The notes below the pieces were generated by a model. It was given only the letters and a program-made list of their open reading frames with translations, was not told the origin of the DNA and searched no databases. From Hydnum rufescens UP504 (lineage: Eukaryota > Basidiomycota > Agaricomycetes > Cantharellales > Hydnaceae), in NCBI GenBank assembly GCA_014904985.1, contig MU128930.1, positions 310,001 to 374,000 of the forward strand: a DNA stretch of 64,000 nt, in the 5' to 3' direction. Shown here in pieces: positions 11,401-22,632 of this stretch (positions are counted from its first letter, which is position 1; the number at the start of each line of letters is the position of its first letter). The translations under genes and the position numbers were made by a program.

Positions 11401-14400
11401 CCGCACGGACAGCCTTCGAAAAAGAGCCCAAGCTGCGCCGATCTGACTTCGCATGTATCCTGTACCATTATGGAATCGATGCCGCAACATTGAAGAACTG
11501 GGGGGAGGCCATTCAAGCAGACCTAGAGTCCCTTCAGCATTACCAAATTCTGGCGGCAGAAGATGAAACTTTTTCAGACGACGTGATCGATGCCTTTATG
11601 ATGCTTGCTAAACATCTGTCGGCGAGTGATCGAAAAGAGGAGTCTATCAACTATCGGCGTCAGCAGATAGCTGGTTTGCTTGATGCATTTGCCAAAAATC
11701 GTGATCGTCGAGCCGATCTTGCCGCTGCTTTATACGACCTTAGTATTGGCCTGGTTGCCGTCGAACGCTGGGATGAAGCGGCCATGGCCGATAGAGATGC
11801 ACTAGAACATTATCGAGTCCTTGCTGATCTTCGACCTAAACAGTACGAGGCGAACCTCATGTATGTTCTAGGGAATTACGCTAAGCATCTTGCACGTGCT
11901 GGGCGAATGGAGGACGCCCTCGTTGCCCGTCGCGAACATACAGTTCGGGCGAGGGGGCTCTTCGACGAATGCAAGGACAGGAAGAGACGTCACCAATATG
12001 GCCTTGAACTAGCCAATGGTCTCTACAACCTCGCAATCCGGGCATCTGGTTTGAAGCATTGGAAGGAAGCTATCGCTGCCGATCAGTCAGCTCTCGTGTT
12101 GTACCAAGGACTTGCGGAGGATGGAAAGGGTTACTATGCTGTAGAGATTGCTGAAACCCTTCGCAACTATGCCGATCACCTCGGCGGCGATGCCCAACAT
12201 GAGAAGGCATTAGAAGTACGACGAGAACTGGTAAGGAATATGTTTGGAGGCGGCTTTCAATTCTCTGCTGATTGCTCTTTCCCTTCATCTTATCTTGTGT
12301 GTTTCCCTTCGGACAATGCAGCTTGGTGCCGTTCAAGCGCTGTATAATTCAGATCCGGATCGACACTGCCCTTCCCTTGCCAAAGCATGGTATGGGATGG
12401 CCAATGATGCAGCGAACTTGAAACTGTGGAAGGAGTCCATATCTGCTGATAAGGAATGTGTCCGATTATTCCAGCAATTGGCAGGCCGCACGCCGGAACC
12501 GTATGTGGTAGATTATATAACTTGTCTCGATACCATGGTCGATCATTTGCGACAAGCGAACAAGCCTCAGGATGCTCTACAGATGAGACGGGACCAAGTC
12601 GAATGTGCCGCCTCGGCATTCGCTGATAAACCTGAATTATACCGGCAGATGTTCGCCCTTGCATTGTACGACCTAGCATACGACTGCGCTGCACTCGACC
12701 GCCTCGACGAAGCTGTCGCGGCCGACGCCAAATGTCTCGAGCTTTACCGACATTTAGCCAAAGACCAGCCTGAAAAATATACCACAGATTTTTTGGATGC
12801 AGTCAGTGCTCTTTCAAAGCACCTCATATCAGCCGGAAAAGCGGAAGACGCCTTGCCTTACCAACGTGAACAATTTTCCATGTTGCAGGCATTGTTTGAT
12901 GCAGACCCGGACACATATTGTTTGAGATTTGCTGACGCGGCATACCGCTATGCCGCTATTGCAGACGCGGATGAAGCCGTCCTCGCTATTGGACACGCCG
13001 TGGAGTTATACCGACACCTTGCTAAGCGTGAGCCCGAGACGTACAGCGCAGACGTTCTCGCTGCTCTTGGGAACGCTGCCTTCTATTATGCTCAGGTGGG
13101 GCGTCGGGAAGAAGGGCTGGTCTTCCGACATCAACAAATTACAGCCCTTCAAGATCTTTTTGATAAAGATCCTGACACCCATCGCGCGAGTCTGGCCGCT
13201 GCATTATTGTGCAATGGGGAAGATGCCGCGGGTCTCGAACTTTGGGACGAGGCTCTAATCGCGGACGAACATGCGGTACGATTGTGGCGTCCTGTAGTAC
13301 AGCGAGATCGACAGACTCGTCATGCCGAATTCATCCATGCCCTAGACACGTTTGCTCACCATCTTTGTGATGCCGGCCTCCCAGCCGAGGCATTTGTGAT
13401 ACGAGGAGAGCAGGTGGAACTCCTTAGGTATCTTTATACCCTGGATCCAGATACCCATCGTGCGGATCTCGCAGAAGCAACATATGATTATGGGCATAAT
13501 GCGGCTGCTCTAAAACGTTGGGAAGATTCGGTCATGGCAGACGAAGAATCCCTCCGGTTGTACTTTATGCTTGCAGCAGTCCATCCAGAGAGGTACGCAT
13601 TGGACTTGGTTGCCGGGCACAGCTCATTATCTAGGGATTTTTCTGGCTCTGGGAACTTGGAAGCCGCTCTGGACCATCGCCGAGCTCAAATTACCAAGTT
13701 GCGAACGTTATTCCACACAGGACCAGACACTCACAGAGCGGATCTCGCGTTTGCCTTATACCAACTTGGCTGTGAACTGAATGCAGTCCAATCCTGGGAC
13801 GAATCGATCGCTGCCGATTACGAGTCCCTCGAGTTATATCAGCACCTCGCCGAAACAAATCCCCCAAAATATGGGGTCGATGTTGTCGACGCTCTTGACG
13901 TCCTCACTCGCCATCTTAGAGATGCCGGTCGCTTACAAGAGGCTTTACATATCCGACAGAAACAAGTTGCAATTCTCAGACCTGCTCTGGCCTCCCAAGA
14001 TCCTAAATCCCATCTCACTGATCTCGGTCAAGCACTTTGTGACCTGGCCGCCACTGCGTATGAAGCTGAGAGCTGGGATGAAGCTATTGAGGCCGATAAT
14101 GAGTCCCTCGCGATTTATAAGAACCTGGCTCAAGATCACCCCGAAGAGTACAATCGTTACGTCACAGATGCTCTGAACAACCTCGCGAGCCATTTATCTG
14201 GAGCAGAGCGACGTCAGGAGGCACATGATGTTCTCAAGGAACATCTTGCTATCGTCCGGTCGAGATTTGCACAGGATCCTGAGGAGCACCGAGAAGCTCT
14301 CGCGGCCGTATTGTACGACGTTGGCGAAAATTCCGCGGACCTCGAACTTTGGGATGAGTCAATAGCGGCTGACGCTGAGGCCCTCCGGCTGTACCGGGAT

Positions 14401-14928
14401 CTGGAGAAGGTCGACCCTGATCGTTATGGGGAGGACGCGATGAGTTCATTGGGGCGTTGCGCCTCACATCTGCAAAATGCTGGGCGTGGCGCAGAGGCGA
14501 TACCTTACTTCCGTGACCAATTGGTTGTCGCAAGAGCGTTGTTTATTCAACATCCCGCTTCTCATCGCGAGAATTTCGCTCGGGTTCTCTTTAATTTTGC
14601 CAATGGAGCCGGGAGCCTCCATCTTTGGGAAGATTCAATTGCCGCGGCGGGCGAATCTCTCGAATTGTACCGTATCCTCGCTGACAACAACCCGAAGTTC
14701 ATATCGGAGGTTGTCGATGGTCTCGAGTGTCTGGCCAGACATCTCGAAGCAGCTGGTCGGCAGGGAGAGGCACTTGTTCATCGACGAGAGCAGATAACAC
14801 TCCTTCGGACTTTGGTCCAAAAGAATCCCAGCGATATATACCACATCGATCTTGCGCGCGCCCTTCATCGTATGGCACTAGATGATCCTCAATCTGCAGA
14901 GTCTCTCGCGCGGACGATCAACCTCTAG
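8472..14928 (+). CDS. Giant tetratricopeptide-repeat protein (TPR copy 1)
   Basis: This protein of about 1,900 residues is built from 8 or so exons. I chose the start at 8472 because exon 8472-8586 joins in phase across intron 8587-8748 to EFREKYSDAEAFVADD. That exon joins across a GC-AG intron (8830-8876) to DGVEVKSEPEPPIPP. Further introns lie at about 9292-9341, 9468-9520, 9563-9628, 10123-10169, 10649-10719 and 12231-12321. The N-terminal ~550 residues are helical and unassigned; a segment with RVTRGVIRHEFTIIGFHSGE is strongly conserved in copy 2. From about 10720 the protein is a chain of roughly 85-95 residue units, each a TPR pair with the pattern DPDTHRADLA..LY, W(D)E(A/S)I.AD.ESL.LYR.LA, then a basic (R)RE(Q)V...LR.LF. 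I count about 6 units before the 12231 intron and about 10 after it. No P-loop NTPase, CHAT or HET domain is visible. The C-terminus ends abruptly after half a unit (ARTINL). A role as a protein-interaction scaffold is inferred. Confidence 0.85.
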
Positions 14929-15864
14929 CCATCTATAGAGAGCTTCCCAGGGATGATACAACTCGGAGATTATCATAGTCCTCTGCACTGAGGCTCGACA
15001 CCCACCTGACGGTTGATACCCGAAGGAAAATGTGCTGGCCCCAGTGAAAAGTGCATTGGCCCACTGCGAGACAATTCCGGTATCACCCCTTCAGAAATCG
15101 AGATCGTGTTGTGGAAGCGCCTGGAAAATTCGTTCTGTTCTTGGAGACGAAGGATTTTGAACAAGAGGCCAAAGAGAACAACATGAGAGCGGAGGATCGA
15201 CAAGTACGGCAACAAGCAGAATGATAGGGACGGGTGGCCGAGATGATCGCTTGACGGGGTAAACTTGCTAGTCTCCCGCATACATATCATTTTATTACTC
15301 TAGCTATGTCTAGTATGTCTACGTCATTGGGAACTTCACCCCGTTATCGCAGATCTCTGAACCATTCATAACACCCGAGCCATTGAACACACATTGCCCT
15401 ATAATCCCCCTAGCCCTTGTACTCATCGGTAGTTCTCAGACAAGCATCAAACTATGAATGAATAAGTAATTATAGGTGAAAACTGTTCGGGTCTGTGCTG
15501 ATTACGGGAGTTCTGGTCATTGTAGAGGGCCTGAATCGTAAATGCGTAAATGGCTGCGAGAGTAGATCTAGATGGCGGCAAAGCTGGTTCCGAGGCAGAA
15601 AGAATTTCTAGTCCGAGATTAAACCCAGAATTAGAAAGCAGAGCATACGTGGTCGCGCTTGTCATAATATGTGGGCTGCCATACCGTGTCACCAGTCCCG
15701 AGTTTGAGCCTGTTGGTTCGGACCGGGGTCGGGTAAGTCCCAGAAGGACCACGACGCCTATGACCCGGTGCCCGCGTATCGAGGATTGTTCGTAACGAGC
15801 CGTAGTGTCGCGCACACAACATGGTCTGACATGACCACGCAGTGTCCCGATTTTTGTGACGCAA
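14929..15864. other. Intergenic, between convergent TPR copy 1 and PP2C
   Basis: This holds the 3' flank of TPR copy 1 and of the PP2C gene. Short open stretches on both strands lack family features. No terminator or repeat is recognised. Confidence 0.5.
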
Positions 15865-17584
15865 TCACATCCTGCGCTGTCGCTCACTTCCCACTGCCAG
15901 CTTTTTCCGATAGTCCCTCAACTCTTTTGTGCGGTCCATGCCCCTCACAGTCCCCCAGCCGGATAGAGGCACGATGATCACAGTGGCATTGTCTTCGCTG
16001 CCTAATTCTTCTGCAAAAGCTAAGATGGTCTGTGCAGCTGAGTGTGGATCGTGCGAGTCGCGAGCAAGGTCGACTATTTCGTCGTCGGATAAAATGGACG
16101 ACACTCCGTCCGAAACGAAGGCCAAAAAGGCCCAATCTTTGCCTACATAGAACAGGTCAACATCGATGTCCATTAAATGGGAGAGATTGGTGGCCAATTC
16201 ATCACCTTTCAAGATGTGACGCCGAACCTCCGGTTCCGGCGTTACACCAACCGGTTTGAACTCGGAATCACCAAGCCTAACCGCATAAATGTACATCGAT
16301 CTCAGGGAGAGTATCAACAATGCCAGGTGAACCGCGTACCCCCGAGTGTTTGCAACAGCCCCCATCCATCTGTGAAGGGTAGCGGAGGGTCAAAACAATT
16401 TCGTGAATGTTATATGGCTAGACGTAACCATACCTGGCTTCGCCATATGAATCAGTTACCAAGCCAGTACCCATCCTTCGCAACCGCGCAGCCTCTCCTC
16501 GAGTTTCTGCATGATGGTTTTCGGTCATTGGAAATGCTTTTCCAGACTCTGTTGAACAAAGTATGACCCGGGTATCCCTACGCATATAAAGTCGATGCAT
16601 TAGATTGAGGCGTAAATACGTTGGAGAGGGGATGTAAGCTGACCCACAGTGGGCGATCGTCAGTGCTTGGTACTCTGAGGCAAAAAAGGGCGTTACAGGG
16701 AGTTCAAGGGGATGAAGGATGGCCACGGATGCGGTTGCGCCACATCGTTGCAGTCTCGGGAAATGCAGATACCTCGTAATCCGTCTGAAAGCACAGTCCT
16801 TTGAGACGACCCGACTAGGGAAAGGAGGCTTACAATACGAAGATACATGCCTGGAGGAAAGCTAACGTGGCTCGGGCTTCAAGATCCAAAGAGCGTCGTG
16901 AAGGAGGGTCGCGTGTCCATTCCTCCAATACCCCTCCACGAAATCGCTTAAAATACCCGCCTCAACAAGGCAAACAAAAGATGAGGTATCAACTTGAACC
17001 TCTTGGGGATCCAGACTTACCGGACTCCTTGAGCCAGCCAACAACGTTCGGCACAAGAGAGGTTTCCACGGTCTCAAAACGGTCATGAAGATGGTCGCGA
17101 AGATACTGAGACACAACTTGACCGCCATGCCTAGGAAGGTCGCCCCGTCATCCCCTTCTATCAGAAGCGCATGCACGGACATGCTGCTCAATTACGCACC
17201 CATCATAGAGACCAACATACAACACCTGGTTCCCATGTCAAGGTCTCCTATTCCCGGATTCCACGATATCCCGAAGTTCCTTTTTAGCCCATACTGGAGC
17301 TCTTCCCAAGGGAGGTGGATGGCTGAGATAGCATGCGCGTCTTCCTGAAAACTGGTTACCTAGGTCAGTGCAGTAGGAAGACAAGCCAGGAGAGAGGCCA
17401 CATACTTTCTATTCCCTCGGGACACGGCGACGCCGATAATCTTGTCGCCTGTCAGTGGAAGGCGGATAGTTCTCCCTTGCGATGTAGGGTACCGGACGTA
17501 GTGGTGATAGTGTCGAGGGGAGGCCCGGAGCTTTAGGCCCTCCGCGAACGAGGCTCGACGCGTCGCATGCGGGACAAGGGCCAT
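15865..17584 (-). CDS. PP2C-type Ser/Thr protein phosphatase (PTC6-like)
   Basis: Metal-dependent phosphatase removing phosphate from Ser/Thr. Spliced by eye, it shows the PP2C core in order: RGNRKY followed by EDAHAISAI (about 17400-17340), YDGHGGQVVSQYLRDH (about 17190-17120), AHCGDTRVILCSTE (spliced across about 16645-16575), FLAFVSDGVSSILSDDEI (about 16110-16060) and SEDNATVIIVPL (about 15985). The metal-binding Asp residues of the DG, SDG and DN motifs are all present. Introns end near 17344, 17151, 16935, 16577, 16368 and 16264. I prefer the Met at 17584 over the one at 17692: it gives an Arg/Ala/Ser-rich leader (MALVPHATRRASFAEGLK) resembling a mitochondrial presequence and leaves room for a promoter. 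One oddity is that the frame before QVLYVGLYDG is shifted by one base near 17240, with no splice site to explain it. PTC6-like placement rests on overall layout and is inferred. Confidence 0.8.
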
Positions 17585-17690
17585 TGGGGTGCGCGTTCGC
17601 TGACGTGACGCCCCAAAGTAGTGACGATATTGTGTTTTGTCAGCGAACGGCAAAGCCCTTAGGGTGGGAGACTCAATTCTGGAAACCTGC

Positions 17691-20001
17691 ATGTTGTGCC
17701 TAGCCCAATATTCTGCTATCCTTCTATTAGTTCTTCACTGCCTTCTCACTCCTGTTCTCTGTGGCGAGCTCGCTCTTCCCCGAGATTCGGAACCTAGTGG
17801 TCGAGCGGGGACTGTCATTCCTCTGCATCACGTCGACAGTTCTTTGGGAGTGAGATCTTCCTGGGGACCGCAGCCTAAAGCCCTAATTGCGCTCATTGGA
17901 AGCGGTGACTTGTGAGCACTTATGCGTCACGAGGATTATTATTTATAGTTTTCTTCTGAGTCTGATGCGAAGAGCGCAGCTCGTACTACGCCAACATCAA
18001 GTAAAGCTTCCAGGACCAGAGCTTCGACATATTTGCTGATATTTTTGTTAGTGTTGGTGGACAACCTTTTAATGTCGCCCTTGATACCGGGTCATCGGAC
18101 ATGGTACCGAAGATCGCTCGACGTCCTCGTATCTGCCTACATGATGTGCTCTTTACAGTGGATCGAGACGTCAGATTGCCTGGACTCGGATTGTGCTGGG
18201 GTCCCTCAGTATTTCCCCTCTTCCACGATGAATAGAACGGGAGGTTTCATTCCGAAATCGATAGGGCCAGAAGCCAACCATTAAACTTCCCTTATTTAGA
18301 GCATGCCGTTCAATATTACTTATCTATCTGGATCAGTCTCGGGATATATCGCTTCTGATATCGTGCGTCTAGGGCAGTACGAGATTTATTCCCAAGTCTT
18401 CGGTCCGTTAAGACCACTTTTCGCCAAAGGATGGTTCCTCCAAACTGATGATTGTTATACACTCTTCTGGGAGTGATATGATTGGTGGATTGCGTCATGT
18501 AGCACTTGCAGATCATCTCTACGGCTTGGGATTGGCACAACTGGGCATAAGCGGCATGCTTGGCCTTGGATTTCCTTCTATAGCTTCTATTCCCCCGACC
18601 CAAGGTCTTCCTGTCTTAACTAATGTTTTGGATAATCTGATAGACACGGATCGATTCTTTGCTTTTCGGTTGGGGAGAGATATAGGGAATGTTCCAGGAA
18701 TGTCCTCGTTTACGATAGGTACGGGAAGTGATCTCCTACAACACATATTCCTATGTGCATCCTTCTTTGCAGGGCAACATGACCCGATCGTTCCAGATCC
18801 TGCTATGATCCATTATATACCAGTATACCCCAGGGATACTCAGAGGAACCTCTACGATTACTGGAAGATTCCCCTGGACGCCCTCATCGTGAATCAACAA
18901 TTTGTTCCACTTTCAAGATCCCGCGTTGCGACTTCCCGTACTCCAATATGCGTGTTTGACTCTGGGACATCGCTCATGGTTGGCCCGACGTCTGATGTTG
19001 ATGCCCTCTACGCGTCTCTCACTCTTGGAAACCCCCTGAAAAATCCTGCAACTGGACAATGGACCATCGATTGTTCACTCGCGATCGATTTGACAATCAT
19101 ACTTGGTGGCAGAGCATATCCAATTCATCCCTTAGATCTGGCTTGGGACAAAATGTCTGATGGAAATGGTCGTTGCACCGGGGGAGTCCAGGCAAATGAC
19201 AAGGTGATATCTGGCGACTGGCTCTTCGGAGACACCGTGATGAGAGTGAGTTTGAGACGCATTATTTTCTCATTTCCATTTTCTGAATTGGTATCCTCTA
19301 AGAATATCTATACCGCCCACTACGCAGAGACGCCGCGTTCACCACCGCTTCTTGGTCTATTTAGTATTACAACGCCGTCGATTTCCTTGCGCGAATTTAC
19401 TCTTGCACGCGGTCCGCGCTTCCTTCTTGAACCCACTGCGATATTCTCGGATGTTGCACTGCATATTTCATATGCCTCTCCGTCTTCTTCAACGGCGCAC
19501 TTGTCATTCCATGAATCGGAAGAAGAAGCATCCTCCACTGGCGGAAACGACATCAACCATGCTAATAGTACTGACGCTGACAATATAAACACCATACCTC
19601 TCAATTTCTATGACGTGAATGACACTCTCAGTTCAAATCCCAAGCTCGTTACCATTCTCCTCATCCTCGCGACATCATTAGGGTTCGGTGCAGGTGTTAT
19701 TCTTCGTCTCGTCATCGGCTTCTTTCTCAGCCGGCGAAGACGTCGCCGTGGAACCAATACCCATAATCCAGGATTGGTGCAAAGAGACGACCGGAGGAGC
19801 CAGACGACGCAGACTTGGGCTCTTCGGCCCGGGTGGACAGTTAATGGGCACGGCGGAGGCTCGATTGGAAGTCGCAGGAGTGCGTCATCTTTGGTGGCCG
19901 CGGGCGTTGACACCACGAATGGCTGGACAAATGAGGGAAACGGGAGTGTGAGGCCGGAACACGGGGGTGCATGGAAGCAGATTGAGGAAGTCAACCGTTG
20001 A
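17691..20001 (+). CDS. Membrane-anchored pepsin-family aspartic protease, N-lobe interrupted
   Basis: A two-lobed A1-family endopeptidase. The N-terminal signal peptide (MLCLAQYSAILLLVLHCLL) starts at 17691. The first catalytic motif is FNVALDTGSSDM (about 18070-18105). SGSVSGYIASDIVRLGQYEI follows (about 18325-18390). Intron 18403-18502 joins SQVFA to LADHLYGLGLAQLGISG. Intron 18719-18772 is 54 bp and in phase. The second catalytic motif is CVFDSGTSLMVGPTSD (about 18950-19000). Intron 19246-19302 joins GDTVMR to NIYTAHY. A Ser/Thr/Asn-rich stalk is followed by a membrane helix (VTILLILATSLGFGAGVI, about 19650-19705), a run of six Arg and a Gly/Ser-rich cytosolic tail. The N-lobe is damaged as written: a TAA just before QDQSFDIFADIF (about 18001), a one-base frame change right after DTGSSDM (about 18103) and another at the splice near 18246-18300. 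The C-lobe is intact. It could be a pseudogene or carry consensus errors. Confidence 0.75.
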
Positions 20002-20148
20002 GATCAAGGTCAAGGATATTTCTGTCAGGGGGCACTCCATCCGAACCATACTACAAGTTATATTCTCTATCCTGATTATATATACGCAAGCTCAGAGATG
20101 CGGTGTGTACCAGCACGTTCCACATCTCCGACCTGGGATACTTCTATC

Positions 20149-21553
20149 TCAGACAAGCCACCATTGGCCCTTCCATAGGCCCCTGACCACACTGAAACCA
20201 ACATGGGGCTCTTCCCAGAGACCTGCGCGTACCCAGGCTTCGCACCACCATCGTCCCGAGTTTAATAGGAATGCCCAGGCATATGCCCTCCGGAGCGTCG
20301 AACGCAATGGGCCACGGAATTGGGCAGTGATGGGGAAGATGACCGCACGCTCAAAGAGGAGCCCCAATGGTTGCGAAAGGTAAAATTTCAAGGTGGAAGA
20401 ATCTAGGAGGGGGCGAACATGGGGCAGGGTCGATAATCCGCTGTTTCCTAGAGACGCAATGACAGACTGTAATGGGTGATACGCGCGATGGAGGAGAAAG
20501 ATGTGAAGCGTCGCTGAAAACCCAAATATGATGATTGCTCTAAGAAGGTTTCGAGCGAATGGCGAAATGGCTTTCGTTGGGACGAAAAATAACACCACTG
20601 CTGCCATACGGTCAAAACTACGTCTAAATATGTGATGCCAACGATGTGTCCAGAAGTCTTGGAGCGATGTAGATTGAAACGGTTGGTCAAGCATGGGGAG
20701 CCAGGACCCAATGTCGGAACCAAGGCAAACAAATAATCTAGACGTTGAAAGAAAAATTTCACAGTTGATCGCGCCAAAGGCACCGCTATATTCACGTACA
20801 TCGAATATAGATGCGCCGGAATTGTGATTGACAGTATATGCTCGGAAAGTACGCACAACGAGTATACGAGCTGTTCGGGAATTGACAGAGAAATGACGGG
20901 ATGCGGTTCGCGCGGAAACCATTCATGCATATGGTGGATGGTGTCCACGAGGTCAAGAGCAATGTGTTGGAGGATAAAAGATGCAATATTCTTCGCGAGC
21001 CACTGAAGTCTGTTCGTTTTGGGTCTGGGGGCGGTGAGAATGTAACGAGGCGACCAGTCCCATGCCGTATCTCTTAGCCAGCTCGCACCTCTGACTGAAG
21101 TCAACAGGTCTATCGAATATAGTGCGCGTCCCTGCAGCGTCGTAGGCAAGGCAACGGGCTTGCCCGACTTCACCCATCGTGGTGGATTATCGTCCCAGAG
21201 TGACGCGATGCAAATGTCGAATGTACGCATAAGACCATAGATGCCCATAAACGCCATGCCTAGGCCAACCTTATTTCTTGTTCAGATGGTTGAAATCGGA
21301 CGACCAGATAAATGATAATTACCGAAGGGTATACCCGCCCATCGTATCCGTATCTACCGAACCCAACATCATACCAGAAATATGCAGCCGGAAATGCCAA
21401 CAGGACACGAAGAATAGCCGAGGCACGGCCCGGGTATGTGAGCGAGAAACAGGCCACAAAGAGAGAAAGGGTGGCTATATAGGTCGAGGGGAAGGCGGGC
21501 GGTGGGTACCTGAGGCTGGGAACGACTTGAAGGACAGCGAGTTGCCACCTCAT
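20149..21553 (-). CDS. Wax-synthase-like membrane acyltransferase
   Basis: A polytopic membrane protein. Its signature, WLPMLDQPFQSTSLQDFWTH followed by RWHHIFRRSFDR (about 20725-20605), matches the wax synthase domain of the MBOAT-like family, whose His in RWH is the presumed acyl-transfer residue. The N-terminal third (21553-21260) has several hydrophobic helices. The middle has GMAFMGIYGLMRTFDICIAS. The C-terminal part has further helices ending GLWKGQWWLV. Members move acyl groups onto alcohols or terpenoids; in fungi some act in secondary metabolism, but no cluster is present here. The frame changes twice without a credible intron: near 21270, and near 20752-20756 at a run of five A (T on the coding strand). 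Joining the frames restores a family-like protein, so single-base errors or a recent pseudogene are likely. Confidence 0.7.
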
Positions 21554-22263
21554 TTTTTAGCAGCTGCATTCACCTCGAGGCTCAAAAATGGGAAGAAGAG
21601 TCTCAGACAACACCCACTTACCGAAGAGATAGTGGCAGAAGCAATTGGCGCGAAGCACGTGAGGTTTCGGAAATGCCCGCGCCTGAACTCAACGCCAGTG
21701 CGAGTTGAGGGGTGCATAAGTTTGTAGATACAACATCTAGGTGCTGGAAATATACACAGCAGGGGATATTTTAAAGCTATTTGGCAATTTTTGAGCAGAT
21801 TGGAAGAAGATTCTTAGAAATTCCAAAAAAGGAAATTTTGGGCTTCTTGCGTGCGCGAGTGTGACAAGGGGGAGGGGGTGGTGAGGTGTCATCCGGAAGA
21901 AGCTGAAGCAGGATTCCACAAAGGTCTTAGAGGTTCCGTGCCCCAGTACCAGATACACACTTACTTCAAAAATTTCATGGCACTTTGGCCTCAGCGGGAT
22001 TCGAACCGGGGCAGCACCAAAAGTCACCTTAGAGACAAACCTAGATCCCCAGCACACTACACAACTGATACACAAGAAACTAATTTCTTATGAATATAAC
22101 TCCATCCTGATCCACTGCCGAGCTGCCGAATGCGCCGACGCTATGCGGGTTTCCGGAAACTCATGTGCCTCGGTTTTTCTGAGGGGTTTATTGCATCAAA
22201 TGGCAGAAACTTGTTGATCCCCCAGTCGACAACCGAGATAGCTGATCGAGGCTGTGAATAGAA
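21554..22263. other. Intergenic with a tRNA-like B-box
   Basis: Upstream DNA of the acyltransferase and of RAD52. On the minus strand near 21995-22010 it contains GGTTCGAATCC, an exact RNA polymerase III B-box, with a weak A-box-like stretch about 50-60 bases upstream of it. The flanking arms do not pair into a proper tRNA (the T-stem has a C-C mismatch and no acceptor stem closes). I therefore read it as a tRNA relic or tRNA-derived element rather than a gene. No protein gene is seen. Confidence 0.4.
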
Positions 22264-22370
22264 AGCCAAATAAAGACAAACAATAGGCAACCGCCCATGA
22301 TATGCCCACCGGATCACCAATCATTGTCGACCGCCTTGTCAACCCTCCTCGCCAATTCGATAGAGTGCAT
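22264..22370 (+). repeat. Degenerate upstream copy of the RAD52 5' end
   Basis: This stretch aligns with 22540-22632. Shared blocks include CAAACAATAGGCAA and GTCGAC...CTCCTC.CCAATTCG, in the same order and orientation, about 270 bp apart. The second copy spans the RAD52 start codon. The first lacks an equivalent ATG. It looks like a small tandem duplication of the promoter and first codons of RAD52. Confidence 0.6.
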
Positions 22371-22539
22371 TTCCACCTCAGCTTGTGAAGGCCTAATATA
22401 CAAAGCTTGGAAAGCAGTGCCTAAAAACCCTCGAGAAGACCGCTTACCAGAGAAGAGAAAGAGAGACTTTGCAGAGCGTAAAGTCTGGGACTCATTTAAA
22501 GGTCGAAGCCATGGTTGTGTTGAACCTCGATGCCGGAAA

Positions 22540-22632
22540 TCCAAATAAGCACAAACAATAGGCAAGCGCCGACGCGGACCTGACTCGGCGATCGATGGCC
22601 TCATCGTCGACACTCCTCACCAATTCGTACGA
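22540..22632 (+). repeat. Second copy of the repeat, over the RAD52 start
   Basis: Partner of 22264-22370. It contains the RAD52 ATG at 22595 and its first dozen codons ([11 protein letters not shown]). The shared block CTCCTCACCAATTCG differs from the upstream copy by single bases, and the upstream copy has extra bases between GTCGAC and CTCCTC. Confidence 0.6.

Noticed and set aside
8472..14928. STAND/NLR-type immune receptor
   Set aside because: No Walker A/B or NB-ARC/NACHT motif is visible upstream of the TPR array, so only a TPR protein is claimed.
21985..22070. A true tRNA gene on the minus strand
   Set aside because: Only the B-box is convincing. The T-stem and acceptor stem do not pair.
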